Positions 49,684-61,166 are shown, counted from the stretch's first letter. The stretch: 64,000 nucleotides of DNA from Pseudomonadota bacterium (GCA_016711215.1 JADJTL010000001.1:248001-312000), one strand, 5' to 3'. Made by a program: numbers and translations. Notes: generated by a model from the sequence alone, not told the origin.

Positions 49684-49902
49684 ATGAACCCACCACAGCC
49701 TTTACTGCCCGGCGATCGCTGGCTCTCCGTGCAGGAAGTGGCGACGCACCTCGGGGTCAGCCGCGAGACGATCTACACCTGGATCCGGGGCAAGCAGATG
49801 CCAGCGCATCGCGTGGGCCGCCACTGGAAGTTCAAGCGTCATGAGGTCGACGCCTGGGTCCACCGCAACGGGGCTGCAGAGCACGCCGAGTTGAACGGCT
49901 GA
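49684..49902 (+). CDS. Small excisionase-type helix-turn-helix protein
   Basis: A 72-residue DNA-binding protein: WLSVQEVATHLGVSRETIYTW is a winged-helix/MerR-like HTH as in the 'helix-turn-helix 17' excisionase group, followed by GKQMPAHRVGRHWKFKRHEV, the wing. In phages such proteins direct excision; in chromosomes they often act as small regulators or architectural factors. No integrase, att site or phage gene is close, so it is probably not part of an active element here. GAGG precedes the ATG. It stands alone between the c-di-GMP gene and uvrA. Confidence 0.85.
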   Translation: MNPPQPLLPGDRWLSVQEVATHLGVSRETIYTWIRGKQMPAHRVGRHWKFKRHEVDAWVHRNGAAEHAELNG

Positions 49903-50037
49903 TCGCCCACCGACGGCTAATCGCCCACTGAAGGCTCTAGTCCTTCCCGAGAGCGCCCTCGGTCGTGATAGCCTCCCGCCTGCCCCGAAACCCCGTCGCT
50001 GACTTGCTGGCGAGCGCGGGCGTGGCAGCCAAGACCC

Positions 50038-52889
<2,852 letters not shown>

Positions 52890-52893
<4 letters not shown>

Positions 52894-53651
52894 CCATCGT
52901 CGCCGAGCAGCTCGCCAAGCATTTCGGTGGCCGGGAGGTCGTGCGCAGCCTGGATCTGGTCGTGCGACCCGGCGAGATCTACGGGCTGATCGGCCCCAAC
53001 GGGGCTGGCAAGACCACGACGATGCGCATGCTGATCGGGCTGATGCGTCCGAGCGGCGGGCGCGCGCTCATCTGCGGCGCCGATACCGTCACGCAGGCCG
53101 CGCGGGCCAAGGCGCAGCTCGGTTTCGTCAGCGCAGCGACCGGGTTGTATGAGCGGCTGACGCCGGAACAGCTGCTGAGCTACTACGCTCAGCTCTACGG
53201 CCTGAGCGCCGCCGAGGGTCGGGCGCGCTCAGCGGCGCTGATCGCGCTGCTGGCGCTCGAGCCCCTGCTGGCGCGACGCTGCGGGCGGCTGAGCACGGGC
53301 GAACGGCAGCGGGTGTCGCTGGCGCGGGCCCTGGTGCACGATCCGCCCGTCCTCGTGCTCGATGAGCCCACGGCCGGGCTCGACGTGCTCGCCGGACGCG
53401 CCGTCGCCGACACGATTCGACGCCTGCGCGATCAACAGCGCACGATCCTGCTCTCGACGCACTACATGACCGAGGCGGAGCTGCTCTGCGATCGGATCGG
53501 TCTGCTCTACGGCGGATCCCTAGCGGCCGAGGGCAGCCCGAGCGCGATCAAGGAGCGCTATGGCGTCGGCTCGCTGGAGCAGGTCTTCCTGCGGCTCCAG
53601 GACGAAGGCCTCGCGGCGGCGACGAGCGGGGGCGAGGGGGCGCCACGATGA
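52890..53651 (+). CDS. ABC transporter ATP-binding protein, NatA type
   Basis: A 253-residue ABC ATPase. Walker A GPNGAGKT (35-42), Q-loop region QLGFVSAATGLYERL, ABC signature LSTGERQRVSLARAL, Walker B VLVLDEPTAGLD and the switch His in STHYMTEAE are all present. The sequence is of the NatA/CcmA subgroup that drives drug, sodium or exopolymer export. The start ATG overlaps the uvrA stop and its own stop overlaps the permease start (ATGA twice), so the three genes are translationally linked. The partner permease-protease fusion follows. Substrate unknown. Confidence 0.93.
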
Positions 53652-55654
53652 GAGCCCTCCAGGTGATCGGCCTCGTCTACCGCAAGGAGGCGTTGGAGAC
53701 CTTTCGCGACCTGCGGACGCTGGTGGTGATGGTCGTGTTGCCGCTGGCGCTCTATCCGCTGATGGCCCTGGCGGTAGCGCAGTGGTTTGGCGTGCAGCGC
53801 GAGCGCGTGGTGCCGGATTCGGCGATCAGCGTCGGCTGGCAGGGGCCCGAGTGGGCGGAGCTGCGGGGCGCCCTCGGTGCCAGGCGCTTGCTCCGAGTCG
53901 GCGATCACTTGAGCGGGGTGCGGGCCCTGCGAGCGGGTCGGATCGACGCCTTCCTGCGCTTGCCCGACGACCTCGGGCCACGGCTCGCGCGCGGCGCCGC
54001 AGTGCCGATCGAGCTCTATCGCGATGAGACGAGCGCTAGCTCGGCGCGGGCCGGCGCTCGTCTTCGGCAGCGGCTGCAGCGCTTCGGGCGGCAGCAGCTC
54101 GCCCAACGACTGGCGGCACGGGGGCTGGCGGCCGACTTCGGCGAGCCGCTTCGGCTGCAGGACCATGACGTGGCGACGGCGGGCGCGGCGGGGGCTCAGG
54201 CCGTGAGCGGCCTGCTGCCGCTGCTGATCGTCCTGATGGTGCTGCTTGGCGCCTTCTACCCGGCCATCGACCTGACGGCCGGCGAGAAGGAGCGCGGCAC
54301 GCTGGAGACGCTGCTCTCGACGCCGGCGCCACGCTGGGGGCTGATCGGCGGCAAGTTCTTGGTGGTCGCGACCGTGGCGATCGTCACCGGGGTCGTCAAT
54401 CTGCTCTCGATGGGGCTGACGCTCTTGCTCGGCTTCGGTCCGGCGCTGCGGGCGGCGGGTCTGAGCACGGCCGTGCCGTGGACTGCCGTGCTCGGCGCCC
54501 TGGCGGGCCTCGTGCCCGCGTCGCTCTTCTTCGCCGCGGTGCTGCTCGCTGCGGCAACCCTGGCGCGCAGCTTCAAAGAGGCCCAGACCTTGCTAGCGCC
54601 GGTCTACGTGCTCTGCGTGCTGCCGACGATGGCGGCTCAGCTCCCCGGGCTGCAGCTCGGCTATGGGGCGGCGCTGCTGCCGGGCGTCAACGTCTCCATG
54701 CTGATGCAGGGGCTGGCGGGTGGCAGGATCGCGGCCGGGCCGCTCTGGCTCGCCCTGCTCTCGAGCATTGCCCATGCCGCGTTGGCCCTCGGCCTGGCCG
54801 CGCGCAACTTCAACACCGAGCGCTTGCTCTTTCCAGACGAGCCGCGCGCGTTCGCGTCCGGAACGGGTGCGCGCCAGTGGCGACGGACCCAGCCGACGCC
54901 GAGCGAGGCCGCGGTGCTGCTCCTGGTCGTGCTGGCGCTGATGCTCTTGGTCGGTCAGCCCTTGCAGCAGGCGCGCTTCATCCCCGGGGTGCTCTTGACC
55001 GAGTGGTTGATGGTGGCGTTACCCGTGATGGCCTTCCTGCGCTGGGCCGGGTTGGCGCCGCGGGCGGTGCTCGGCTGGCGGCGACCGTCGGCAGCCGGCT
55101 TGATCGGCGCGGTGCTGGCGGGCAGCAGCGGCTGGTACCTGGTCGCCGCGGTGGTCGAGCAGCTCCAGCAGCGCGTGCTCCCGATCCCCCCCGAAGTCGT
55201 CGAGCAGCTCCGGCGCACGGTCTTCGCCGCCGAGCGACCGCTCGCGCTCGATCTTCTGGTCCTCGCCATCTCGCCGGCGATCTGCGAGGAGCTGTTGTTT
55301 CGTGGCGTGCTGCTGCGGGCGAGCCTCGCAGAGCAGCGTCCGTGGCTGGCCGTCGTGGTCAACGGGCTGCTCTTTGGTGCCTTTCATCTTTCGGTCTATC
55401 GCTTCTTGCCGACGCTGCTCCTCGGCCTGGTGCTGGCCCTGCTGGTGGTGCGCAGCGGATCGATCGTCCTGGCGATGGTCTTCCACCTGGCGAACAACAC
55501 GGCCACGGTGCTCGTGGCGCGGCTCGTTCCCCCAACGGACGCCGCGTCTTCCGTAGCGTTCGGGCTCAACGCAGCCTATCTGGCGCTCGCTACCGTGGTC
55601 TTCGCCGCCGGCTGCTGGCTGGCCCTCCGGCGGCCCCGCCCTGCTCCCGGCTAG
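53648..55654 (+). CDS. ABC-2 permease fused to CPBP (CAAX/Abi) intramembrane protease
   Basis: A 668-residue membrane protein with two parts. The first (about 1-420) is a NatB-like ABC-2 permease: a first helix near 25-45, a long extracytoplasmic loop, then SGLLPLLIVLMVLLGAFYPA, GEKERGTLETLLSTP and several further helices. The second (about 430-660) is a CPBP-family glutamic protease/bacteriocin-processing-like domain with EELLFRG (547-553), FGAFHLS and FHLANN, the conserved Glu-Glu, His and His-Asn metal/active residues. Fusions of this kind are known but the joint job is not. It may export a lipid or peptide and cut a membrane partner. The upstream ATPase overlaps it by 4 bp. Confidence 0.88.
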   Translation: MRALQVIGLVYRKEALETFRDLRTLVVMVVLPLALYPLMALAVAQWFGVQRERVVPDSAISVGWQGPEWAELRGALGARRLLRVGDHLSGVRALRAGRIDAFLRLPDDLGPRLARGAAVPIELYRDETSASSARAGARLRQRLQRFGRQQLAQRLAARGLAADFGEPLRLQDHDVATAGAAGAQAVSGLLPLLIVLMVLLGAFYPAIDLTAGEKERGTLETLLSTPAPRWGLIGGKFLVVATVAIVTGVVNLLSMGLTLLLGFGPALRAAGLSTAVPWTAVLGALAGLVPASLFFAAVLLAAATLARSFKEAQTLLAPVYVLCVLPTMAAQLPGLQLGYGAALLPGVNVSMLMQGLAGGRIAAGPLWLALLSSIAHAALALGLAARNFNTERLLFPDEPRAFASGTGARQWRRTQPTPSEAAVLLLVVLALMLLVGQPLQQARFIPGVLLTEWLMVALPVMAFLRWAGLAPRAVLGWRRPSAAGLIGAVLAGSSGWYLVAAVVEQLQQRVLPIPPEVVEQLRRTVFAAERPLALDLLVLAISPAICEELLFRGVLLRASLAEQRPWLAVVVNGLLFGAFHLSVYRFLPTLLLGLVLALLVVRSGSIVLAMVFHLANNTATVLVARLVPPTDAASSVAFGLNAAYLALATVVFAAGCWLALRRPRPAPG

Positions 55655-55841
55655 GGACTACGATCGGGGAAGCACTTGTGGCTGCTTCAAGGGAGTTACT
55701 TGACCTCTTCTGCGCTGCCGTCGACGATACCGGAGCAGGAAGGGCGTGGCGGGACAGCGCTTGGATGGCGCTCGGTCGATTGTTCCGGCGCTGCGAGGAC
55801 GACCACGGCTATGCACGGGAAGAATACGAGGAGGGGGCGTC

Positions 55842-56321
55842 ATGTCGAGCTCGCGGGAGGCGCTTACGGCGCATGTCAGCAAGGATGCCGGGACGCCGCT
55901 GACTGGTGCGCTGGTCTACGAGGATGTTCCGGTCGGCATCTGGGCGATTATCTACGCCATTCTGGGTCCCCTGCTGCGCGTCCGGGTGCTCTTCTTCTCC
56001 TTCGACGGCCTGAGGCGGCTCGTCTTCGGTCAGACCGAAGGCTACCTCGGCCTGACGACCTCGGGGACGCTCGTGCGAATCGTTACGCCCGAGAAGGGCG
56101 CGGCTGAGGTCGTTGCGCTGACGATGAAGGGTGCTTCGCTGAAGGAGCGGGGCGGCGCCTACTTGCTGAAGGCGCCCAATTTTCGCTGCGCGATGCGCTT
56201 TACGGCGGGGCCCTTCCTCGATGCCAAGGGCGAGTATATCCGAAGCCCCGAGCTGCTGGCCGAGGGGCAGAGGATGGTCACGGAGCTGGTGGCTGCCGTG
56301 CGCGCCCAGATCACTACGTAG
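55842..56321 (+). CDS. Hypothetical protein
   Basis: A 159-residue protein I do not recognise. It begins after GAGGAGGGGG (five bases before the ATG at 55842), has a hydrophobic segment at about 30-45 (VGIWAIIYAILGPLLRV), and a beta-rich remainder with GYLGLTTSGTLVRIVTPEKG. That suggests a short membrane-attached protein with a small globular domain. Its last codons ATC-ACT-ACG-TAG lie inside the first of five 15-bp repeats, and the repeat unit would encode Ile-Thr-Thr and then a stop in every copy. No family, motif or partner could be assigned. The 187 bp before it hold nothing I can identify. Confidence 0.6.
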   Translation: MSSSREALTAHVSKDAGTPLTGALVYEDVPVGIWAIIYAILGPLLRVRVLFFSFDGLRRLVFGQTEGYLGLTTSGTLVRIVTPEKGAAEVVALTMKGASLKERGGAYLLKAPNFRCAMRFTAGPFLDAKGEYIRSPELLAEGQRMVTELVAAVRAQITT

Positions 56322-56383
56322 CGGATCACTACGTAGCGGATCACTACGTAGCGGATCACTACGTAGCGGATCACTACGTAGCG
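56309..56383. repeat. Five perfect tandem copies of a 15-bp palindrome-bearing unit
   Basis: GATCACTACGTAGCG is repeated five times without any mismatch at 56309-56323, 56324-56338, 56339-56353, 56354-56368 and 56369-56383. Each copy contains the self-complementary CTACGTAG. The array sits between the convergent hypothetical gene and frr, and the first copy supplies the stop codon of the hypothetical gene. It could be a protein-binding array, a terminator-like structure (each unit can form a hairpin) or a recent slippage tract; the perfect identity favours recent expansion. Confidence 0.95.
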
Positions 56384-56413
56384 CCCCGCCGGAGCGCCGC
56401 CGAGGGTGGGGCG
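56382..56413 (-). terminator. Possible weak hairpin downstream of frr
   Basis: CGCCCC (56382-56387) can pair with GGGGCG (56408-56413) around a GC-rich 20-base loop, about 40 bp past the frr stop. There is no clear T-run, so termination is a guess from position only. Confidence 0.3.
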
Positions 56414-56451
56414 TTCACCTCCTCGTCACGACGCCGTCGGTCGCGGCGCGC

Positions 56452-57009
56452 TCAATCCTCGAGGATCTGCTTTTCCTTGGCGGCAACCAGCTCGTCGGCC
56501 TGCTTGACGTGCTCGTCCGTCAGCTCCTGGATCTTGGCCAGGCCGCGGTGCAGGGCGTCTTCCGAGACCGTGCCATCCTTCTCCAGCTCGCGCGCCATCT
56601 CATTGGCGTCGCGGCGATGCCCACGCAGGACCACCCGCATCTCCTCGGCGACCTTGCGCACGTCCTTGACGAGGTCCTTGCGCCGCTCGCCCGTGAGCGG
56701 CGGGATCGGGACGCGAACCAGCTCACCATCGGAGCTGGGGTTGAGGCCGAGCGACGACTGCTGCAACGCCTTCTCGATTAGCGGGACCAACGCCTTATCC
56801 CAAGGCTTGACCGTAATCAGGCGCGGGTCGGGCACCTGGACCGAGGCCACCTGATTGAGGGGCGAGAGCGTGCCGTAGTACTCGACCTTGATTCCCTCGA
56901 GCAACGCCACGTTCGCGCGGCCGGTACGCCGCCGGGCGAGGTCGCGCTTGAGATTCTCGATCGTGGCGCTCATCTTGACGCCGAGTTCGGCAATTACCTC
57001 GTCGATCAT
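56452..57009 (-). CDS. frr: Ribosome recycling factor
   Basis: A 185-residue protein that, with EF-G, splits post-termination ribosomes. Family segments: LKRDLARRRTGRANVALLEG near residues 20-39, VEYYGTLSPLNQVASVQVPD, ITVKPWDKALVPLIEKAL, LGLNPSSDGELVRVPIPPLT and EERRKDLVK-like helix, then DEHVKQADELVAAKEKQ at the end. The length is normal. GGAAGGAG lies before the ATG. It is the last gene of the rpsB-tsf-pyrH-frr operon, 54 bp after pyrH. Confidence 0.97.
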   Translation of the reverse strand: MIDEVIAELGVKMSATIENLKRDLARRRTGRANVALLEGIKVEYYGTLSPLNQVASVQVPDPRLITVKPWDKALVPLIEKALQQSSLGLNPSSDGELVRVPIPPLTGERRKDLVKDVRKVAEEMRVVLRGHRRDANEMARELEKDGTVSEDALHRGLAKIQELTDEHVKQADELVAAKEKQILED

Positions 57010-57063
57010 CTGCGAGTCTCCTTCCGTCCCCAGCGTCGTCGCCGGGTGCTCGGCACGCTGGAC

Positions 57064-57777
57064 CTAGCGCTCCAGCACGCGCGTCCCGACGCTGTGGTCG
57101 CCGCCGAGCACGCGCGCGATGTTTCCCGCCTGGGCCATGCTGAAGACCACCAGTGGCAGCGCGTGGTCGCGACAAAGCGTGACCGCCGTCGAGTCCATCA
57201 CCTTGAGCCGCCGTTCGAGCATCTCGAGGTAGGTGATCTCGTTGAAGCGGCGCGCCTCAGGGTGCACACGCGGGTCGCAGTCGTAGATCCCATCGACGCC
57301 GGTGGCCTTGAGCAGGACCTCGGCGCCGACCTCGAGCGCGCGCAGCGCCGCCGCCGTGTCGGTGGTGAAATAGGGATTGCCGGTGCCGCCGGCGAGCAGC
57401 ACGACCTCGCCTGCGTCGAGTCGGGCGATCGCCTCGCGGCGCGTGAAGGGATCGCAGACCTGCATCACTGGAATGGCCGATAGCACCGAGGTCGGGCGAC
57501 CGCGCCGCACCAAGGCATCTTGCATCGCGAGGCAGTTCATCACGGTGGCGAGCATGCCCATCGTGTCCGCGGCCGTACGGTCCATCCCCGAGGCCGCGCC
57601 GGTCAGTCCGCGGAAGAGGTTGCCGCCGCCGATGACGACGGCCGGCTGAATGCCGAGCGCGACCGCACCGTCGATCTCGGCGGCGATCGCCGCCAGCTTC
57701 GCGGTGTCGATCGACCGGTCGGGCCCGCCTTGCAGAGCCTCGCCGCTAAGTTTCAACAGGACTCGTCTGAAGGGCAC
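57064..57777 (-). CDS. pyrH: UMP kinase
   Basis: A 237-residue hexameric UMP kinase that phosphorylates UMP to UDP with ATP. It opens RRVLLKLSGEALQG, has PAVVIGGGNLFRGLTGAA, MDRTAADTMGMLATVMN, VVLLAGGTGNPYFTTDTAAA, KATGVDGIYDCDPR and VMDSTAVTLCRDHALPLVVF, all specific to bacterial PyrH. The start is GTG at 57777 with GAGGAGG seven bases before it, since no ATG precedes the conserved sequence. It lies 20 bp after tsf. In bacteria it is often feedback-inhibited by UTP; regulatory residues cannot be judged by eye. Confidence 0.97.
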   Translation of the reverse strand: MPFRRVLLKLSGEALQGGPDRSIDTAKLAAIAAEIDGAVALGIQPAVVIGGGNLFRGLTGAASGMDRTAADTMGMLATVMNCLAMQDALVRRGRPTSVLSAIPVMQVCDPFTRREAIARLDAGEVVLLAGGTGNPYFTTDTAAALRALEVGAEVLLKATGVDGIYDCDPRVHPEARRFNEITYLEMLERRLKVMDSTAVTLCRDHALPLVVFSMAQAGNIARVLGGDHSVGTRVLER

Positions 57778-57797
57778 GCAGGCCTCCTCGGCGCGGA

Positions 57798-58415
57798 CTA
57801 GGTCGCGGTCGTCTCGATGCCCTCGCCGACCTCCCAGCGCGCGAAGCGCCGGATCTTGCAGTTCTCGCCGAGCTGGGCGATCAGCTCGGTCAGCAGGTCC
57901 TTGATCTTGCGCTTGCTGTCCTTGACGTAGACTTGCTCTAGCAGGCAGACCTCGCCGTACCACTTCTCGATCTGACCCTCGACGATCTTGGCGAGCACTG
58001 CCTCCGGCTTGCCGCCTTCGCGTGCCTGGGCCGTGCGAATCTCGCGCTCCTTCTCGATCACCTCGGCGGGGATGTCGGCCGGCACGAGAAAGCGCGGCGC
58101 CATCGACGCGATCTGCAGCGCCACGTCGCGGACGAAGCCCTGGAACTGATCGGTCTTGGCGACGAAGTCCGTCTCGCAGTTGACCTCGACCATCACGCCG
58201 ATCTTGCTGCCCGAGTGAATGTAGGCGTGGACGAGGCCGTTGCTGGCGCTCCGGCCGGCCTTCTTCGCGGCCGTCGCGAGGCCCTTCTTGCGCAGGAACT
58301 CGGCCGCCTTCTCGAGGTCGCCGTCGCACTCGACGAGCGCCTTCTTGCAGTCGGTGAAGCCGGCGAAGGTTCGATCGCGCAGCTCCTTGACCATTTGTGC
58401 GGTGACTTCAGCCAT
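57798..58415 (-). CDS. tsf: Elongation factor Ts (short form)
   Basis: A 205-residue nucleotide exchange factor for EF-Tu. The N-terminal UBA-like module MAEVTAQMVKELRDRT and the sequence CKKALVECDGDLEKAAEFLR, with the TDCKKAL motif, are diagnostic, as is VEVNCETDFVAKTDQF. At 205 residues it has a single core subdomain, similar to the T. thermophilus form, and not the long E. coli type (283). The C-terminus LLEQVYVKDSKRKIKDLL is normal. It lies 172 bp after rpsB and 20 bp before pyrH. Confidence 0.96.
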   Translation of the reverse strand: MAEVTAQMVKELRDRTFAGFTDCKKALVECDGDLEKAAEFLRKKGLATAAKKAGRSASNGLVHAYIHSGSKIGVMVEVNCETDFVAKTDQFQGFVRDVALQIASMAPRFLVPADIPAEVIEKEREIRTAQAREGGKPEAVLAKIVEGQIEKWYGEVCLLEQVYVKDSKRKIKDLLTELIAQLGENCKIRRFARWEVGEGIETTAT

Positions 58416-58587
58416 GACTTACTCTCCCTGATACTTCGTTAGGGCCGCGAATCCGCTGCTGGCGCTATGGCGCCGGCGCGTGGCGGCCGAGGGTGTGCGA
58501 GCACGGGACGGGTTGAAACCTGGGCCCGGTGGCGCGGGGTCGGCCGCCGGCGGCTCGTCCCCGCGCGGCCTGAGGCCCGTTGGATCC

Positions 58588-59604
58588 CTACTTCGCGTTC
58601 TCGTCTGGCGTGGCCGCAGCCTCGGGCTCGGGGCGTGGGCCGCTGCGGCGCGAAACGACCTCGACCTTCGGTCCGTCACCGCCGGAGGCGACGCGAATCG
58701 GCTCAGACGCGGCGTGCTCACGCTGTTGGTCGCGCTCGCGATTGACCGCCACCGCGCGTACGCGCCCGAAGCGCTGTCCGAGGAGACAGGCATCCGCGAG
58801 GCGGGCGGCGAAGAGTCGAATCGAGCGAATGGCATCATCGTTCGCCGGGACAACGTAGTCCACCGTGTCGGGGTCGCAGTTGGTGTCCGTGAGCGCGACG
58901 ATCGGGATCTCGAGCCGGCGCGCCTCAGCGACGGCGATGCGCTCCTTGCGCGGGTCGACGACGACGAGCAGGCCAGGCAACGTGGCCATGTCCTTGATGC
59001 CGCCGAGGTTGCGGTCGAGCTTCAGGGCGCTGCGATCGAGGCGCAGGCGCTCCTTCTTTATCAGCTTTTCGCCCTCGGTCTGGATCATCGTCTCGATGGT
59101 TCGCAGCTTCTCGATGCTGCCGCGCACGGTGCGGAAATTCGTCAAGGTGCCGCCGAGCCAGCGGTTGGTGACGAAGTACATCCCGCAGCGCGTGGCCTCC
59201 TCGCGCATCACCTCTTGGGCTTGGCGCTTGGTGCCGACGAAGAGCACGCTCTGGCCGTTCGACACGACCTCGATCACCTTCTTGAACGCGGCCTGAAAGA
59301 GCGGCTGCGTCTGCTGCAGATCGATGATGTGGATGCCGTTGCGCGTGCCGTAGATGTACTGCCGCATCTTCGGGTTCCAGCGCTTGGTCTGGTGCCCGAA
59401 GTGCATGCCCGCCTCGAGCAGGGCTCGCATCGTCAGCGACTCGCCGTCAGCGGTGGTCGGCGGCGCCGTTGTCACCGGCACGGTGTTCGGCACGGTGTTC
59501 GGCACGGTGTTCGGCACGGTGTTCGGCACGGTGTTCGGCACGGTGTTCGGCACGGTGTTCGGCGCCGGTGCTGTGGGGAGGGTCCCCGAGCTCAGGTCAC
59601 TCAT
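58588..59604 (-). CDS. rpsB: 30S ribosomal protein S2 with (NTVP)7 N-terminal extension
   Basis: Core S2 (about 55-285 of 338 residues) is unmistakable: LLEAGMHFGHQTKRWNPKM, GIHIIDLQQTQPLFQAAF, LFVGTKRQAQEVMREEA, VTNRWLGGTLTNFRT, VVDPRKERIAVAEARRL and ALTDTNCDPDTVDYVVPAND. Two parts are unusual. The N-terminus starts MSDLSSGTLPTAPAP and then has the tetrapeptide Asn-Thr-Val-Pro seven times in a row before the core, and the C-terminus has about 50 extra Pro/Glu/Arg-rich residues. The ATG at 59604 has AGGAGA upstream; an ATG at 59649 is less good. S2 is needed for assembly of the 30S platform and for S1 binding. Confidence 0.95.
   Translation of the reverse strand: MSDLSSGTLPTAPAPNTVPNTVPNTVPNTVPNTVPNTVPNTVPVTTAPPTTADGESLTMRALLEAGMHFGHQTKRWNPKMRQYIYGTRNGIHIIDLQQTQPLFQAAFKKVIEVVSNGQSVLFVGTKRQAQEVMREEATRCGMYFVTNRWLGGTLTNFRTVRGSIEKLRTIETMIQTEGEKLIKKERLRLDRSALKLDRNLGGIKDMATLPGLLVVVDPRKERIAVAEARRLEIPIVALTDTNCDPDTVDYVVPANDDAIRSIRLFAARLADACLLGQRFGRVRAVAVNRERDQQREHAASEPIRVASGGDGPKVEVVSRRSGPRPEPEAAATPDENAK
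59476..59559 (-). repeat. Seven 12-bp tandem repeats inside rpsB
   Basis: On the plus strand CGGCACGGTGTT is repeated seven times without error, coding on the minus strand for (Asn-Thr-Val-Pro)7. All copies are identical at the DNA level, including synonymous positions, so the tract is recent or kept uniform by slippage. The next unit (CGGCGCCGGTGC) is a decayed copy. Confidence 0.95.
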
Positions 59605-60101
59605 CTTCTTGTCTCCTGGCGTTATGCGGCCGGCTGGCTCCATGGTCATGGGGCCAGCGTGACCGTTCCTCCGCCCGCGGGTCGCCTTCTACTTTCACCC
59701 CCGTATGGGAGCACGCCGGATAGAAGCCCACAGAGCGTGTGTTTTCGACGCGCCCGGATACCATGGGCCGTCGGGCAAGGCAAGCGCAGCAACAGCGCAG
59801 CAAAGCGCGTCGCCGTCGGCAGGGCAGGGCAGGGCCTGTCCCGAGCGTCGGGTGGCGATCGACCCGGTGGCGGTCGAGGGGCCGGCAGCGATCCAGGCGC
59901 CCTTAGCGATTCAGGAGGGCCGTTAGCGAGTCGGGAGAGGATCGTTCGGCGGCTCGGCGCCGGTCTGTTTGCGGATTGGCGAGGCTGGTGGTAAAAGCCC
60001 GCGCGGTTGGGCCACGATGGCGCTAACAGCAAATCCGCCTCAGAGCGATGCATGAGTCGGCGCGCTACGTCAGGCGGCGGGCGCGTCAGGAGGGTGAGCC
60101 G
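59605..60101. other. 497-bp divergent intergenic region between rpsB and fbaB
   Basis: No convincing gene, RNA or mobile sequence is seen. Several open frames cross it on both strands but none has a recognisable domain or ribosome-binding site. It must hold the rpsB operon promoter on the minus strand and the aldolase promoter on the plus strand; I could not identify -35/-10 pairs with confidence. A near repeat, TTAGCGATTCAGGAG / TTAGCGAGTCGGGAG around 59903 and 59923 (20-bp step), is present, and a run of GGGCA units occurs near 59821. Confidence 0.5.
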
Positions 60102-61166
60102 ATGAGTACGATGGGTCGTGTTGTTGAACAGCTTGGCAAGGACGGCGAGAGCCTGCTGAGCCACACCTGTAGGGGGATCCCCAAGGAGCAGCTCGCGCTG
60201 CCGGGGCCGGACTTCCTCGATCGCGTGTTCGTCCAGTCCGATCGTCATCCCCAGGTGCTCGTCAACCTGCAGCGGCTATTTGGCACCGGTCGCTTGGCGA
60301 ACACGGGCTATTTGTCGATCCTGCCGATCGATCAGGGCATCGAGCACTCCGGTGCTGCCTCCTTCGCGCCGAACCCGATCTACTTTGATCCGGAGAACAT
60401 CGCTAAGCTGGCGCTCGATGGCGGGTGCAACGGCGTGGCCAGCACGCTCGGCGCCCTCGGCGCCGTGGCGCGGCGCTACGCGCATAAGCTGCCGCTGATC
60501 CTCAAGATCAATCACAACCAGCTGATGACCTATCCGAACACCTTCGACCAGGTGCTCTTCGCGGATGTCGAGCAGGCCTGGAACATGGGCGCGGCGGCCG
60601 TCGGCGCGACGATCTACTTCGGTTCCGAGGAGTCGAACCGGCAGATCGTGGAGATCTCGCAGGCCTTCCAGCATGCGCACGAGCTCGGCTTGGCGACGAT
60701 CCTGTGGTGCTACCTGCGCAACCCGGGCTTCGTCAAGGACGGCGTCGACTACCACACGGCGGCCGACCTGACGTCGCAGGCCAACCACCTGGGTGTGACG
60801 ATCCAGGCCGATATTATCAAGCAGAAGCTGCCGACCACCAACGCGCCGGGCTTCACGGCGCTGAAGTTCGGCAAGACGCATCCGCGCGTCTACAGTGAGC
60901 TGAGCAGCGATCATCCGATCGATATGGTCCGCTGGCAGGTCGCGAACTGCTACATGGGCCGGATGGGCCTGATCAACTCCGGCGGTGCTTCCAGCGGGGC
61001 TGGCGATCTGGCCGAGGCGGTGCGGACCGCCGTGATCAACAAGCGCGGTGGTGGTACGGGCCTGATCTCGGGGCGCAAGGCCTTTCAGCGGCCGGTGGCC
61101 GAGGGCATCGCGCTGCTCAATGCGATCCAGGATATCTACCTGGCCAAGGAAATCACCGTGGCGTGA
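60102..61166 (+). CDS. fbaB: Class I fructose-bisphosphate aldolase (FbaB/DhnA type)
   Basis: A 354-residue Schiff-base aldolase splitting fructose 1,6-bisphosphate to DHAP and glyceraldehyde 3-phosphate. It follows E. coli FbaB closely: TGYLSILPIDQGIEHSGAAS, NPIYFDPENIAKLALD, LPLILKINHNQLMTYPNT, VGATIYFGSEESNRQIVEIS, ADIIKQKLP (the Schiff-base Lys), CYMGRMGLINSGG and INKRGGGTGLISGRKAF. The ATG at 60102 has AGGAGG seven bases upstream; an earlier in-frame ATG at 60048 is disregarded. It is divergent from rpsB and convergent with mtaB, whose 3' end overlaps it by 14 bp. Confidence 0.96.
   Translation: MSTMGRVVEQLGKDGESLLSHTCRGIPKEQLALPGPDFLDRVFVQSDRHPQVLVNLQRLFGTGRLANTGYLSILPIDQGIEHSGAASFAPNPIYFDPENIAKLALDGGCNGVASTLGALGAVARRYAHKLPLILKINHNQLMTYPNTFDQVLFADVEQAWNMGAAAVGATIYFGSEESNRQIVEISQAFQHAHELGLATILWCYLRNPGFVKDGVDYHTAADLTSQANHLGVTIQADIIKQKLPTTNAPGFTALKFGKTHPRVYSELSSDHPIDMVRWQVANCYMGRMGLINSGGASSGAGDLAEAVRTAVINKRGGGTGLISGRKAFQRPVAEGIALLNAIQDIYLAKEITVA

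Noticed and set aside
49684..49902. Excisionase gene as sign of a prophage or integrative element
   Set aside because: No integrase, att repeat, terminase or phage structural gene is near; the base composition matches the neighbours.
56309..56383. CRISPR-like array
   Set aside because: Units abut with no spacers and are only 15 bp; it is a simple tandem repeat.
59646..60248. A 200-codon minus-strand frame in the rpsB-fbaB gap
   Set aside because: Pro/Arg-rich, no domain, crosses the fbaB start; most likely non-coding.
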